From a virus, in the IMG/VR virus record IMGVR_UViG_3300031688_000003, positions 55,272-119,271 of that record: a stretch of 64,000 bases of DNA, one strand, 5' to 3'. The notes under the pieces were generated by a model. That model worked only from the letters and a program-made list of their open reading frames with translations. It was not told the origin of the DNA and searched no databases. The translations under genes were made by a program, and so were the position numbers. Below, piece after piece: positions 40,523 to 48,374 of this stretch; positions within the stretch are counted from its first letter, which is position 1; every line of letters starts with the position of its first letter.

Positions 40523-42382
40523 CTAGCTAATTTCACACGCACCTCCTGCACAAGCTAACTCACCTTTAAGATCAGTATTATCTTCTATTTCAACTACATT
40601 ATCTAGATTAATATCCATTAGAGATTTTATTAATTCATTATATTTCTCTTCTGTAATGTCTTCAAATGGAGCTTGAATATATGTTCCACCATCATAGGGT
40701 AAGACAGCTAAACCATTATAGTGTTCTCTGTTATCCCACATCCATTTTCCAGCAGCATCCCATTCATGATCTCTTAAAGAAATAGTAGCAGATACATTAT
40801 GAGTATTTGATCCTGCTCTATGTCCAGTGTTAACCCATTCAGTAGCAACTTTTTTAACTCTTTCAAGTAATTGAAAAGGTGACTCAGTTCTAAGTATAGA
40901 ACCTTTAGGTGCCATTTGTGGAATACTAATACATGCAGTATCATGAGGTCTAAAGTAATCATCTTCTAATAACTCTGGATGATTGATGCTTAAGTAATTA
41001 TAGATTGATTCATTTTTACCTACACGCATTCTTCTGATGTAGAAATCATTATGCCAAGCATGAATACCTGAACTTGTACCTAATGTTAATGATGTAGTAC
41101 CTGCAGGTTTAACGCATGTTGTCCTTGCTGCTTTGTTTATCCCTATCAGTTTTGCTACTCTTGAGTTTTCTCTCTTTACTATACTTGCAGCTTCCTTCAT
41201 ATCCAGCTGGAGCACAGCGGCACTCCCTATTCCTGTCATTGACACACCTATAAGTGCGTCCTTCTCTGTTGTGCTTTGCCATATCTCTCTTAAATAATGA
41301 AAATTAGTATAACCTGCTTGAAGTGTACCAATGAATGCAGCCATTTTAACTCTTTCATTTAGATCCTCTTGTGATTCTATGTTTGAAACATTTACTTCAC
41401 ATAGATTACAGAACTGATATGGTCTTAATGCAATTTCACAACACGGATTTGTTCCCCAATCCTTATCATTGTTTAAATATATACCTGGTTCACCCGCTCC
41501 AGATAACTCAACACGTTTCCATAAGTTCATGAAGAATTCTTTAGTTATTTTATGTCTCATTAATACTGCAGAGTTGTTTGATCTACCTCTTTGTGGATTT
41601 TTTTCCCACCAGTCTCCAGTTTTACATGAAATCATTTCTTCATCATGAGCACTAAACAAACTAATCAAAGCTGCTCTTCTAATACCACCAGCTAATACAG
41701 CATCAGCAATATGGCAAACCATATCATGAACTTCTAAACTAGACAACTGACTACCATCATCTTTAGAATCTAACAGACCTTCAAGCTTTAATAAACATTC
41801 TTTAAGTGGTTGAGGTCCAGGAGCCTTACCACCTGATGTTACTAATCTTGCACCCTTTGCTCTAATGTCAGAATAGTCAAATACAACTTTAGATGACCTA
41901 CCATTAAGATAAGACTTAATTAATACTTTAACAGCATCAGCCCATCCTTCAATTGAGTCTCCAATTAAATATCTTTTAAATCTTTTATCATATGGTTTGT
42001 TAATAGGAGGTAATTTATTAACATGATGTTGTTGAACAGAATAACCAACACCTGTACCACCTAATAGTAAAAACATAGTTTCACTAAATGAGTGAATATT
42101 ATCTATAGGAAGATAAGCACAGTTATAAACTCTATTAGGGCTTATTTCAATAGGTTTACCACCAAATTGCATTGACCTCATTGATGGTAAAACTTTTTTA
42201 TCATATACAAATTTATATGCTTTAGTAATTTCTTCAACTATACCTGGATATTTCTTTATATGCATAGCTTTGTTTCTGTCAACTAACTCACTCCATGTCT
42301 CTCTTCTTTGTACTTCTGGTAAATATTTTGCGTATTTCATATGGACAGTAATGTCACTCAGAATTTTGTTACTTAAATTCAT
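40523..42382 (-). CDS. Adenosylcobalamin-dependent (class II) ribonucleoside-triphosphate reductase
   Basis: This 619-residue enzyme reduces ribonucleotides to deoxyribonucleotides using B12, with no separate radical subunit. Visible motifs: NCAYLP with the N-terminal redox Cys88; NPCCEI at 312-317, where C314 is the expected thiyl-radical Cys between N312 and E316; FCNLCEV with C325 and C328 for the partner Cys; PAGTTSLTLGTSSG, a phosphate-binding loop; and a C-terminal CAGGAC (611-616) fitting the C-x4-C tail that re-reduces the active site. These match the monomeric Lactobacillus-type enzyme (about 740 residues), but this one is shorter, so the allosteric region may be reduced. It is the only minus-strand gene between two plus-strand blocks and converges on the left operon with an 11-base gap. 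No B12 riboswitch is evident upstream. Confidence 0.88.
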   Translation of the reverse strand: MNLSNKILSDITVHMKYAKYLPEVQRRETWSELVDRNKAMHIKKYPGIVEEITKAYKFVYDKKVLPSMRSMQFGGKPIEISPNRVYNCAYLPIDNIHSFSETMFLLLGGTGVGYSVQQHHVNKLPPINKPYDKRFKRYLIGDSIEGWADAVKVLIKSYLNGRSSKVVFDYSDIRAKGARLVTSGGKAPGPQPLKECLLKLEGLLDSKDDGSQLSSLEVHDMVCHIADAVLAGGIRRAALISLFSAHDEEMISCKTGDWWEKNPQRGRSNNSAVLMRHKITKEFFMNLWKRVELSGAGEPGIYLNNDKDWGTNPCCEIALRPYQFCNLCEVNVSNIESQEDLNERVKMAAFIGTLQAGYTNFHYLREIWQSTTEKDALIGVSMTGIGSAAVLQLDMKEAASIVKRENSRVAKLIGINKAARTTCVKPAGTTSLTLGTSSGIHAWHNDFYIRRMRVGKNESIYNYLSINHPELLEDDYFRPHDTACISIPQMAPKGSILRTESPFQLLERVKKVATEWVNTGHRAGSNTHNVSATISLRDHEWDAAGKWMWDNREHYNGLAVLPYDGGTYIQAPFEDITEEKYNELIKSLMDINLDNVVEIEDNTDLKGELACAGGACEIS

Positions 42383-42578
42383 ATTTTGATTGGTTTTAAT
42401 AAAAGGATTAATAATTCCCTGTTAAGGGTAGATACAAGATAAATAAAATATCTTAAATTTTATAGTATATGCATGAACAAATTCACACGTTTTTAATTTT
42501 AAATGTAATATTCTTTTTGTATATTGTATATATACTACAAAAGTATAATAATATTTATAAATAAAAAAATTTAAAACC
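42383..42578. promoter_or_regulatory. Divergent intergenic region between the reductase gene and the middle operon
   Basis: This 196-base, very AT-rich spacer separates divergent genes and must hold promoters both ways. On the minus strand, bases 42537-42544 read TACTTTTG, fitting the Bacteroidota TAnnTTTG box and pointing at the reductase. On the plus strand a TTTATAGTATATG stretch (about 42459-42471) resembles the TTTAGTAT motif seen before other genes, and a run of short TATA repeats lies at 42516-42533. Function is inferred. Confidence 0.4.
42469..42564 (+). CDS. Possible 31-residue single-membrane-span microprotein
   Basis: An ATG right after the AGTATAT motif opens a 31-codon frame ending in TAA, 14 bases before the next gene. 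The product has a polar start (MHEQIH), a hydrophobic core TFLILNVIFFLYIVYIL and a basic/polar tail KYNNIYK, as in a membrane microprotein. AT-rich non-coding DNA can produce such frames by chance, so this is tentative. Confidence 0.25.
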   Translation: MHEQIHTFLILNVIFFLYIVYILQKYNNIYK

Positions 42579-42896
42579 ATGAGTTATAGTTTAATTAAAA
42601 AATACAACTGGACTTACTTTGCAGAGAAAATTCTTAATGCTTTAACAGGATCAAAAAATACTTATATGGCAAATATAGCTGCAGGTGAAACTGAAATGCT
42701 TCCAATAGCTTTTAGATCTATTTCTATAATGAATACACATGCAACAAATACTATTAAAGTTCAAAATTCTACACAAAATATCATTCTTCCTGCACTTACT
42801 ACAGTAACTTTTGATGCAGTTCAAGGCTCTCTCTATTCTGGAGATATAACAATTATAACAGGATTTGGTACAGCAATTGTAGCAGGAACATATTAA
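42579..42896 (+). CDS. Small beta-rich virion surface protein (unknown)
   Basis: This 105-residue protein begins the middle plus-strand operon behind an A-rich leader. It has no signal peptide or long hydrophobic helix, and its alternating Thr/Ile/Asn/Gly composition suggests a beta-sandwich. The segment SISIMNTHATNTIKVQNST resembles in style the NTG-containing strands of the proteins at 48375 and 49122, so it may be a distant relative used as a decoration or fibre subunit. The next gene starts 11 bases later. Confidence 0.5.
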   Translation: MSYSLIKKYNWTYFAEKILNALTGSKNTYMANIAAGETEMLPIAFRSISIMNTHATNTIKVQNSTQNIILPALTTVTFDAVQGSLYSGDITIITGFGTAIVAGTY

Positions 42897-42907
42897 AACA
42901 TTTTTGA

Positions 42908-43672
42908 ATGGCAACTAATATTAATACACAAAAGGTTTTATCAAGAAGAATATCTGGAATTGATGGAATAGGTGGTGCAATAGCTTTCACAGATAAGTAT
43001 TCAATAAGTTTTGATGGAAGTAATGAATATCTTGCTTTGTCTTCAGTTCCATTATTAGGTACACTTGGTACAGGAGATTTTAGCATATCTTTATGGGTTA
43101 ATGTTACTAATCTTACTGGACAAGGAAATCAAAGACTCGTTACATTTGGAGCAGGAGGATCATATCAAACTGCTATGGCTGTTAATAATACTGGTAATTT
43201 AACTTTTTCTGGACCATGGAGTGATCAATTTGCTTGGGGAGGAACAGCTGGAAATTGGAGACATGTGATATATAGAGTAAATAGACAATCAATTTCTAAT
43301 AATGTAGGTTTTGCTGTAGATGGAATAATATATGACAATAAAAACGTTAATACTACAGGAATCACTTTTGATACTACTGGTAATGGATACATTGGTAGAA
43401 ACGCAGGATCATTTAATTTTGCAGGAAATATAGATGAGATTGCTGTTTGGACTAAATACCTTACTAACGCAGAGTGTGTAGAAATATATAATTCTGGAGT
43501 TCCTACTGATTTACAGGCATCAAGTGTTTCAGCTAATTTACAAAGCTGGTGGAGAATGGGTGATCCTGGAGGGCCTGGTTCTTATCCTACTATTGTAGAT
43601 CAGGAATCAGGAAATAATGCTACAATGACAAATATGCTAGGTGCAAATATAACTACTAATGTACCAACATAA
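42908..43672 (+). CDS. LamG/concanavalin-like domain protein, probable receptor-binding or tail surface protein
   Basis: Most of this 254-residue protein fits a laminin-G-type (concanavalin fold) domain: SISFDGSNEYLAL, then DFSISLWVNV, then GNWRHVIYRVN, then GYIGRNAGSFNFAGNIDEI and a closing WWRMGD. These strands appear in the usual order across residues about 30-215. The family binds sugars or proteins, and in phages it is common in tail and fibre proteins that contact the host surface. No signal peptide is present, fitting a virion protein. Its stop overlaps the next start (TAATG), so the two are translationally coupled. Confidence 0.75.
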   Translation: MATNINTQKVLSRRISGIDGIGGAIAFTDKYSISFDGSNEYLALSSVPLLGTLGTGDFSISLWVNVTNLTGQGNQRLVTFGAGGSYQTAMAVNNTGNLTFSGPWSDQFAWGGTAGNWRHVIYRVNRQSISNNVGFAVDGIIYDNKNVNTTGITFDTTGNGYIGRNAGSFNFAGNIDEIAVWTKYLTNAECVEIYNSGVPTDLQASSVSANLQSWWRMGDPGGPGSYPTIVDQESGNNATMTNMLGANITTNVPT

Positions 43673-44721
43673 TGAGAAAATTAATCCTAATATTATTTTT
43701 ATTAATATCTTATACTACTGTTGCTCAAGATAAATGGAAGGAGTTTTGTAAGAAAACATTTAAGTTTTCTACATTTTACGCTGCAGTCAATGGAGGGACA
43801 TCAATTTCAGATGTAGATAGATACTCAATCACTAACGGTTTAGAAACAGAAATAGTTAAAACACCATATGATTACGCTATAACGTTAGGGATAAGAAAAA
43901 TAGCTAGATTTGGATATGAGAATAAAGCCAATACATTTTACGATGGAACAGAAAACTCTTGGTCTGATGCTGCTACAATAGGTAAGAGGGATGGTTTAGA
44001 ATTTCTTTTTGAGATAGATTTACGAAGATTACAAGGACAAGACTACTTAGACCAACATCATTTTTTAAGGTATGTTGCTCCTGACTGGATTACGAAGATT
44101 GAATATTTACAGAATGGATTTGCAGATATACAATATTTTGAAGCATCAGAAAGATATAGATATAAACTCAATAATAAGCTTTCTTTTAACATAGGGAGTG
44201 CTCAAAGGATAGCAGAACCTTATGGATATGATCCTTTAGAGGAATGGTTGCTATCAAATGGCAACTTACATTATACGTATTTAGCTATAGAAGAGGGTTA
44301 TAATTATAATTTATATGCAAATGAATATAGTGACCCTAGTGGTAATATAGTTGCTACTAGCAGTGAGGTATGGAAAGAATTAATAATACCTGTAGTTCTT
44401 TCAGATTATTCTGAGAAGAAACGGAATGAATTAAAAAGACAATGGACATACTCTGTAGTCCTGGGTGCAGATTACTATTATTATAAGAAGGATAAATGGT
44501 TACATGCTTGGGGTAATTTAATGCCTTATCATTATGATGAAGGTAACGAATATTCCTATCACAATTATGTAGATGGTCAATGGTTAGATTACTCTGGAGG
44601 ACTTATATTAGGTTATAAAATTACTAAGAGTTTAGGATTCTTTGTAGAGGGTAAATATAACAAGTATTGGAACAAAGAATGGTATGATTTTAAATTTGGA
44701 CTTAACTACATAATACTATAA
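43672..44721 (+). CDS. Signal-peptide protein with outer-membrane beta-barrel character
   Basis: This 349-residue protein has a clear Sec signal peptide (MRKLILILFLLISYTTVAQ, cleavage after about residue 19). The rest is rich in Tyr, Trp and alternating polar/non-polar residues. The last strands (WTYSVVLGADYYYYKK, YSGGLILGYKIT, GFFVEGKYNKYW, WYDFKFGLNYIIL) look like transmembrane beta-strands, and the chain ends on a hydrophobic strand as outer-membrane proteins do. An exported barrel is unusual for a phage. It could alter the host surface, for example to block superinfection, or be a morphogenesis protein. No family is recognised; the barrel call is by pattern. Confidence 0.55.
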   Translation: MRKLILILFLLISYTTVAQDKWKEFCKKTFKFSTFYAAVNGGTSISDVDRYSITNGLETEIVKTPYDYAITLGIRKIARFGYENKANTFYDGTENSWSDAATIGKRDGLEFLFEIDLRRLQGQDYLDQHHFLRYVAPDWITKIEYLQNGFADIQYFEASERYRYKLNNKLSFNIGSAQRIAEPYGYDPLEEWLLSNGNLHYTYLAIEEGYNYNLYANEYSDPSGNIVATSSEVWKELIIPVVLSDYSEKKRNELKRQWTYSVVLGADYYYYKKDKWLHAWGNLMPYHYDEGNEYSYHNYVDGQWLDYSGGLILGYKITKSLGFFVEGKYNKYWNKEWYDFKFGLNYIIL

Positions 44722-44723
44722 TT

Positions 44724-44734
44724 TTTAGTATATT
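44724..44734 (+). promoter_or_regulatory. Candidate promoter element TTTAGTATATT
   Basis: Identical over 11 bases to the element at 7249 and one base different from that at 16035. It lies in the 21-base gap after 44721 and ends eight bases before the ATG at 44743, inside an otherwise tightly overlapped operon. Confidence 0.4.
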
Positions 44735-44742
44735 ATATATAT

Positions 44743-44988
44743 ATGGTTAAGCACAGTAAACATTACTATGATACTACAAGGAATTTATCATATGAAACAA
44801 TTAAAAAAAATAAAAAAATGAATTGGATTAATAGTTGGAACACTGGAAATAAGAAGTTAAAATATGAAATTGAAATAAGAATAGGTAAAATAACTATTTT
44901 AGACATTAAAGCATGTCTTTTTTGTGATGTAGATTGTGCTGCAAAGAGGTTTAGATTTATTGTATTCAATCTTGGATTTGAGATATAA
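44743..44988 (+). CDS. Small hypothetical protein (81 residues)
   Basis: This basic protein starts behind the TTTAGTATATT element and its stop overlaps the next gene's ATG (TAATG). The N-terminal half is rich in Lys, Tyr, Asn and Trp; the C-terminal half has a short hydrophobic strand, a CLFCDVDC cluster (three Cys) and ends in FNLGFEI. The Cys cluster might bind metal. Function unknown. Confidence 0.45.
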   Translation: MVKHSKHYYDTTRNLSYETIKKNKKMNWINSWNTGNKKLKYEIEIRIGKITILDIKACLFCDVDCAAKRFRFIVFNLGFEI

Positions 44989-45134
44989 TGAGTAGAAGAT
45001 TAAATGTAAAACCTAACATGGCGAGAGCATTGCAAAATGCTGCTGGTAGAAATGTTAGACCTAAACCTGTACTAAGAAATGGTGGCAGACCACTACCTGT
45101 TAAAAAAGTAGGTGGTTGTGGATGTGGAAAGTAA
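44988..45134 (+). CDS. Basic microprotein with C-terminal GGCGCGK
   Basis: A 48-residue frame starting on the TAATG overlap with the previous gene and ending in TAA. It is strongly basic (repeated Arg, Lys, Asn) and ends KKVGGCGCGK, where the CGC pair could bind metal or form a thioester-like tail. Tight packing between two genes supports it as real. Function unknown; a DNA- or RNA-contacting virion microprotein is possible. Confidence 0.5.
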   Translation: MSRRLNVKPNMARALQNAAGRNVRPKPVLRNGGRPLPVKKVGGCGCGK

Positions 45135-45140
45135 TTGAAA

Positions 45141-45281
45141 ATGGGTAAAAAAGTATGTTGGAAATATGGTAAAGGAAAATATTGTGGTACTTTAATTCCT
45201 AGTAAGGAAACAAAGACACATAGATATGCTAGAACTGAGAATGGTAAAATAAAATCTTTACCTAAAAAGAAAAAAAAATGA
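45141..45281 (+). CDS. Basic microprotein with two Cys (46 residues)
   Basis: The ATG lies six bases after the previous stop, and its TGA overlaps the next ATG (ATGA). The product begins MGKKVCWKYGKGKYCGTLIP and ends in a run of Lys (PKKKKK). Length, composition and overlap resemble other phage microproteins. Function unknown. Confidence 0.5.
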   Translation: MGKKVCWKYGKGKYCGTLIPSKETKTHRYARTENGKIKSLPKKKKK

Positions 45282-45562
45282 CAAAAGAATTAAGTGAAGA
45301 TACAGCAATCAAATTAAGTATAAAAACCTTAGGGGGAATTGCTACACTAATTGCTATACTAGTTGGGATGTGGTTTAATTTACACGGTGAGATTGCAGAG
45401 GCTAAAACTCTTCCAGCTCCAGTACCACCAGACGTAAGTAGAATGGAATTTGATATGAAAGATCAAAACATCAGGTTGTCTATTGAAAATACTGAAAAAG
45501 CTGTTGATGACTTAAAAAACAGATTAATTAGAATGGAAGATAAATTAGATAAGCTACGATGA
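45278..45562 (+). CDS. Single-membrane-span coiled-coil protein (spanin- or holin-accessory-like)
   Basis: This 94-residue protein has one hydrophobic segment (LGGIATLIAILVGMWFNL, about residues 14-31) followed by a Pro-rich stretch (PAPVPP) and a heptad-like charged helix (NTEKAVDDLKNRLIRMEDKL). One membrane anchor plus a periplasmic coiled coil is the layout of inner-membrane spanins and XhlA-type lysis accessories. The start overlaps the previous stop and its own stop overlaps the next gene by four bases. The lysis role is inferred from topology and the holin at 49684. Confidence 0.5.
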   Translation: MTKELSEDTAIKLSIKTLGGIATLIAILVGMWFNLHGEIAEAKTLPAPVPPDVSRMEFDMKDQNIRLSIENTEKAVDDLKNRLIRMEDKLDKLR

Positions 45563-45909
45563 AAGTTATTTGGAGAATATTTACTGGGTATTTATTAATA
45601 TTATTATTTTTAATATTTAGTTCAAATGTCTCAGGTCAAATTGTAGTAACTCATTTTAATGCTGCCTGGAATGATCCTAATAAAGTAAGTTACATTGGAG
45701 ATCTAACAGACTGTGATATAGTTTATGTTGATATAGCAGTAGCACCAAAACTACAAACTAAACATAAAATAGTAGTAGTACCAACTGTTATTATCTATAA
45801 AGATGGAGAAGAACAAAAAAGATACCAAGCTGACATATCATTTAGTATGAAAGCTACAAGAAAAGAAATGCAAGATTATATTGACGAATTATTAATGGAA
45901 GACTTCTAA
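45559..45909 (+). CDS. Exported thioredoxin-fold protein lacking the redox cysteines
   Basis: This 116-residue protein has a signal peptide or anchor (residues 1-26), then a thioredoxin pattern: IVVTHFNAAW, the short helix, IVYVDIA, and HKIVVVPTVIIYKDGEE with the conserved cis-proline (P75). At the active-site position normally reading WCGPC it has WNDPN (W37-N41), so both catalytic Cys are missing. It therefore cannot act as a dithiol oxidoreductase and probably serves as a binding or folding partner in the periplasm, perhaps for the Cys-rich exported protein encoded next (TAATG overlap). Fold assignment is good; the role is inferred. Confidence 0.65.
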   Translation: MKVIWRIFTGYLLILLFLIFSSNVSGQIVVTHFNAAWNDPNKVSYIGDLTDCDIVYVDIAVAPKLQTKHKIVVVPTVIIYKDGEEQKRYQADISFSMKATRKEMQDYIDELLMEDF

Positions 45910-48359
45910 TGAAAAACTTACTAATATTATTATTATTACCATTAAGTATATTTGCTCAAGACTCATGGGTAAATTTTAAAGTTCAGTATGATTTTTATGC
46001 ACCACAAGAAGCTAACTTCTTTATGGTAGAAGATACAGTATCAGGGGATACAGTAATGTTTCATCAACCTACAGTAGGTTATGAATATTTAGACACAGTA
46101 ATTAATATAAACTCAGGTAACTATGTTGTTACATTAACAGATAATTTTGGAGATGGTTGGGTTTCAAATCAACCAGCTTGGTTTAAAATGAGTAATGATT
46201 GTCAGGGAGCAATATTAGATTATACACCTTTAACACAGGCTTTCTTTACTCTAGATACTTTAGTAAATATATGGCCATGTGCTCCACCTCAACCACTAGG
46301 ACCTCTAGTACCTACTAACATTATAATTAACTTAGATCAATTTACACCAGAAACCTCTTGGGATATACAAGATTCAAACGGTATTGTATATGCATCTGGA
46401 TCAGGATATGGCTCACTTGCAGCTTACTCTGTAGTAGATACAATAGTAGAGATACCTAAAGGATCATTAAAATTTAACATATATGATTTATATGGTGATG
46501 GTTTAGAAGGTTCTGCATGGCAAGGTGCTGATGGTTCTTATTTTGTAAAACAATGTAATGATACACTAGTGTATGGTACAGATCCAGCTTTTGGTTTTGA
46601 TACTATACACTGTTTTGTTTCTGACTCATGTCCACCTATACTAGGTTGTACAGATGATGACTATTTAGAATATGATTACTATGCTGATATAGATGATGGG
46701 AGTTGTCTTACATTAAAAGTATATGGATGTACTGATATTTCTATGTATAATTTTGATGCTTTAGCTAACACAATGGATATGTTAGATGAATGTGAGTTTA
46801 CTCTTATCCTACATGACCTTATAGGAAATGGATGGGTGGGATCTTATTTACAATTATTTACTCCAGATACATCATATATTTTTACACACACTTCTGGATT
46901 TACTGATATTTATCAAGTAACTATAACATCTCCTGACCCTATATCATTTGTATTTAGTATAGATCCTTTAGCACAGGCTACAACAATAGAATGTGGATTT
47001 ACTTTAATTAATCCAGATGGAGATACTATGATTAATATCCAACCTCCTTTTATTACTCCTTCTTTTGTTTATCCTTTGATTACTGCTTGTGGTAATGAAT
47101 GTGTAGAAATGGTTTATGGATGCACATATACTAATGCAATTAACTATGATTCATTAGCTAACACAGATGATGTTAGTTGTTACTATAACCCAGGGTGTAC
47201 TAACCCTGTCTACTTAGAGTATAATGCTAATTACGATCAAGAAGATGGTTCTTGCAGTACTTTAGTTGTAATAGGCTGTATGGATTCTACAGCATTTAAT
47301 TATGTAGATACAGCAAACACAGAACTACCTAACTCATGTATAGCAGTTGTTGAAGGATGTATGCAAGCTTTAGCTTTTAATTATAATGTGAATGCTAACA
47401 CATCAGATACTTGTATTGCTATTGTTTATGGGTGTATGAGCCAATTAGCATTAAATTATGACTCAGTAGCAAATGTAGATGACAATAGTTGTATAGGGAT
47501 TGTTTATGGGTGTATTGATACATTAGCATTCAATTTCTCTCCTATGGCTAATGTTGATGACGGAGGGTGTATTCCTGTTATATATGGTTGTATTAATCCA
47601 ATTATGTTTAACTTTGACAATAGTGCTAACACTAATGATGGAACTTGTATTCCTTTTATTTATGGTTGTACTGACTCAACAATGTTTAATTTTAATCCCT
47701 TAGCTAATGCAGATAATAATACTTGCAATCCTTTTGTTTATGGTTGCACTGACCCAAGTGCCCTTAACTTTAATCCGTCTGCAAATACAGAAGATTTTAA
47801 TTGTGTTACTTATATGTATGGTTGTATGGATGCAACTGCTTTTAACTATGATACGTTGGCTAATACTGATAATGGTTCATGTGTGGCTATTGTTGAAGGG
47901 TGTGTGGATCAAACAGCGTTTAATTATAATTCAAGTGTTAATGTGGTTGATAGTTTGTCTTGTTTATATAGTGCTAATTGTATTACTGGTGACAGTATTC
48001 CGTATTGGTTGAATGATCCTTGCTATGCTTGGGTAATAGATGTAGATGACTATTGTTGTGATAATGAATGGGATGATATTTGTCAATTAACATATGATTA
48101 CTGTAATAGTTCATGGGTTGGTAATCAACCTGAATCTAGAACAATAAGTGATAATATTAATCTATATCCTAATCCTACTACAGGAGTAGTTAATTTCTCT
48201 GTAAATGTAGACATAAGTGTCTTCAATACGTTAGGAGAAGAGTTAATACATGAAATAAATGTTAAATCAATAGATTTATCATCTTTTAGCAAAGGTATTT
48301 ACCATTTTGCTATTAAATATCAAAATAAATTTGTAAATTATAATATAGTGAAGAACTAA
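45909..48359 (+). CDS. Cys-repeat surface protein with type IX secretion sorting domain
   Basis: This 816-residue protein begins with a signal peptide (MKNLLILLLLPLSIFAQ). Three beta-rich segments with DNFGDGW, DLYGDGL and DLIGNGW motifs follow in residues about 20-340. Repeats of about 35 residues with the pattern GC-x-D-x-x-AFNY-x-x-x-ANTDDGSC run through about 245-687 (with a different segment between the second and third), then a Cys-rich knot (DPCYAW, YCCDNEWDDICQ). The C-terminal 65 residues (from 752, LYPNPTTGVVNFS, to GIYHFAIKYQNK) match the Por/type IX sorting domain that Bacteroidota use to export proteins to the outer surface. A phage carrying such a tail suggests the protein is shipped by the host's own secretion system and displayed on infected cells, or was captured from a host adhesin. 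Confidence 0.85.
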   Translation: MKNLLILLLLPLSIFAQDSWVNFKVQYDFYAPQEANFFMVEDTVSGDTVMFHQPTVGYEYLDTVININSGNYVVTLTDNFGDGWVSNQPAWFKMSNDCQGAILDYTPLTQAFFTLDTLVNIWPCAPPQPLGPLVPTNIIINLDQFTPETSWDIQDSNGIVYASGSGYGSLAAYSVVDTIVEIPKGSLKFNIYDLYGDGLEGSAWQGADGSYFVKQCNDTLVYGTDPAFGFDTIHCFVSDSCPPILGCTDDDYLEYDYYADIDDGSCLTLKVYGCTDISMYNFDALANTMDMLDECEFTLILHDLIGNGWVGSYLQLFTPDTSYIFTHTSGFTDIYQVTITSPDPISFVFSIDPLAQATTIECGFTLINPDGDTMINIQPPFITPSFVYPLITACGNECVEMVYGCTYTNAINYDSLANTDDVSCYYNPGCTNPVYLEYNANYDQEDGSCSTLVVIGCMDSTAFNYVDTANTELPNSCIAVVEGCMQALAFNYNVNANTSDTCIAIVYGCMSQLALNYDSVANVDDNSCIGIVYGCIDTLAFNFSPMANVDDGGCIPVIYGCINPIMFNFDNSANTNDGTCIPFIYGCTDSTMFNFNPLANADNNTCNPFVYGCTDPSALNFNPSANTEDFNCVTYMYGCMDATAFNYDTLANTDNGSCVAIVEGCVDQTAFNYNSSVNVVDSLSCLYSANCITGDSIPYWLNDPCYAWVIDVDDYCCDNEWDDICQLTYDYCNSSWVGNQPESRTISDNINLYPNPTTGVVNFSVNVDISVFNTLGEELIHEINVKSIDLSSFSKGIYHFAIKYQNKFVNYNIVKN
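46641..47970 (+). repeat. GCTD-AFNY-ANTDDGSC protein repeats (about 13 copies)
   Basis: About 13 degenerate units of roughly 30-36 codons, each with GC near the start, a central FNY or FNF, an AN-x-D/E element and a closing Cys. From about 47100 they are strictly tandem; between the second and third units lies a separate DLIGNGW segment. Nucleotide identity between units is modest, so this is an old protein-level expansion. Confidence 0.8.
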
Positions 48360-48374
48360 ATAAAATTAAATACC

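Noticed and set aside
42383-42578. B12 riboswitch upstream of the class II reductase
   Set aside because: Only about 200 AT-rich bases are present, with no B12-box-like sequence or the GC-rich stems such a switch needs.
46641-47970. CRISPR-like repeat array
   Set aside because: The repeats are in-frame codon-level repeats of a protein, with diverged bases and no constant repeat-spacer pattern.
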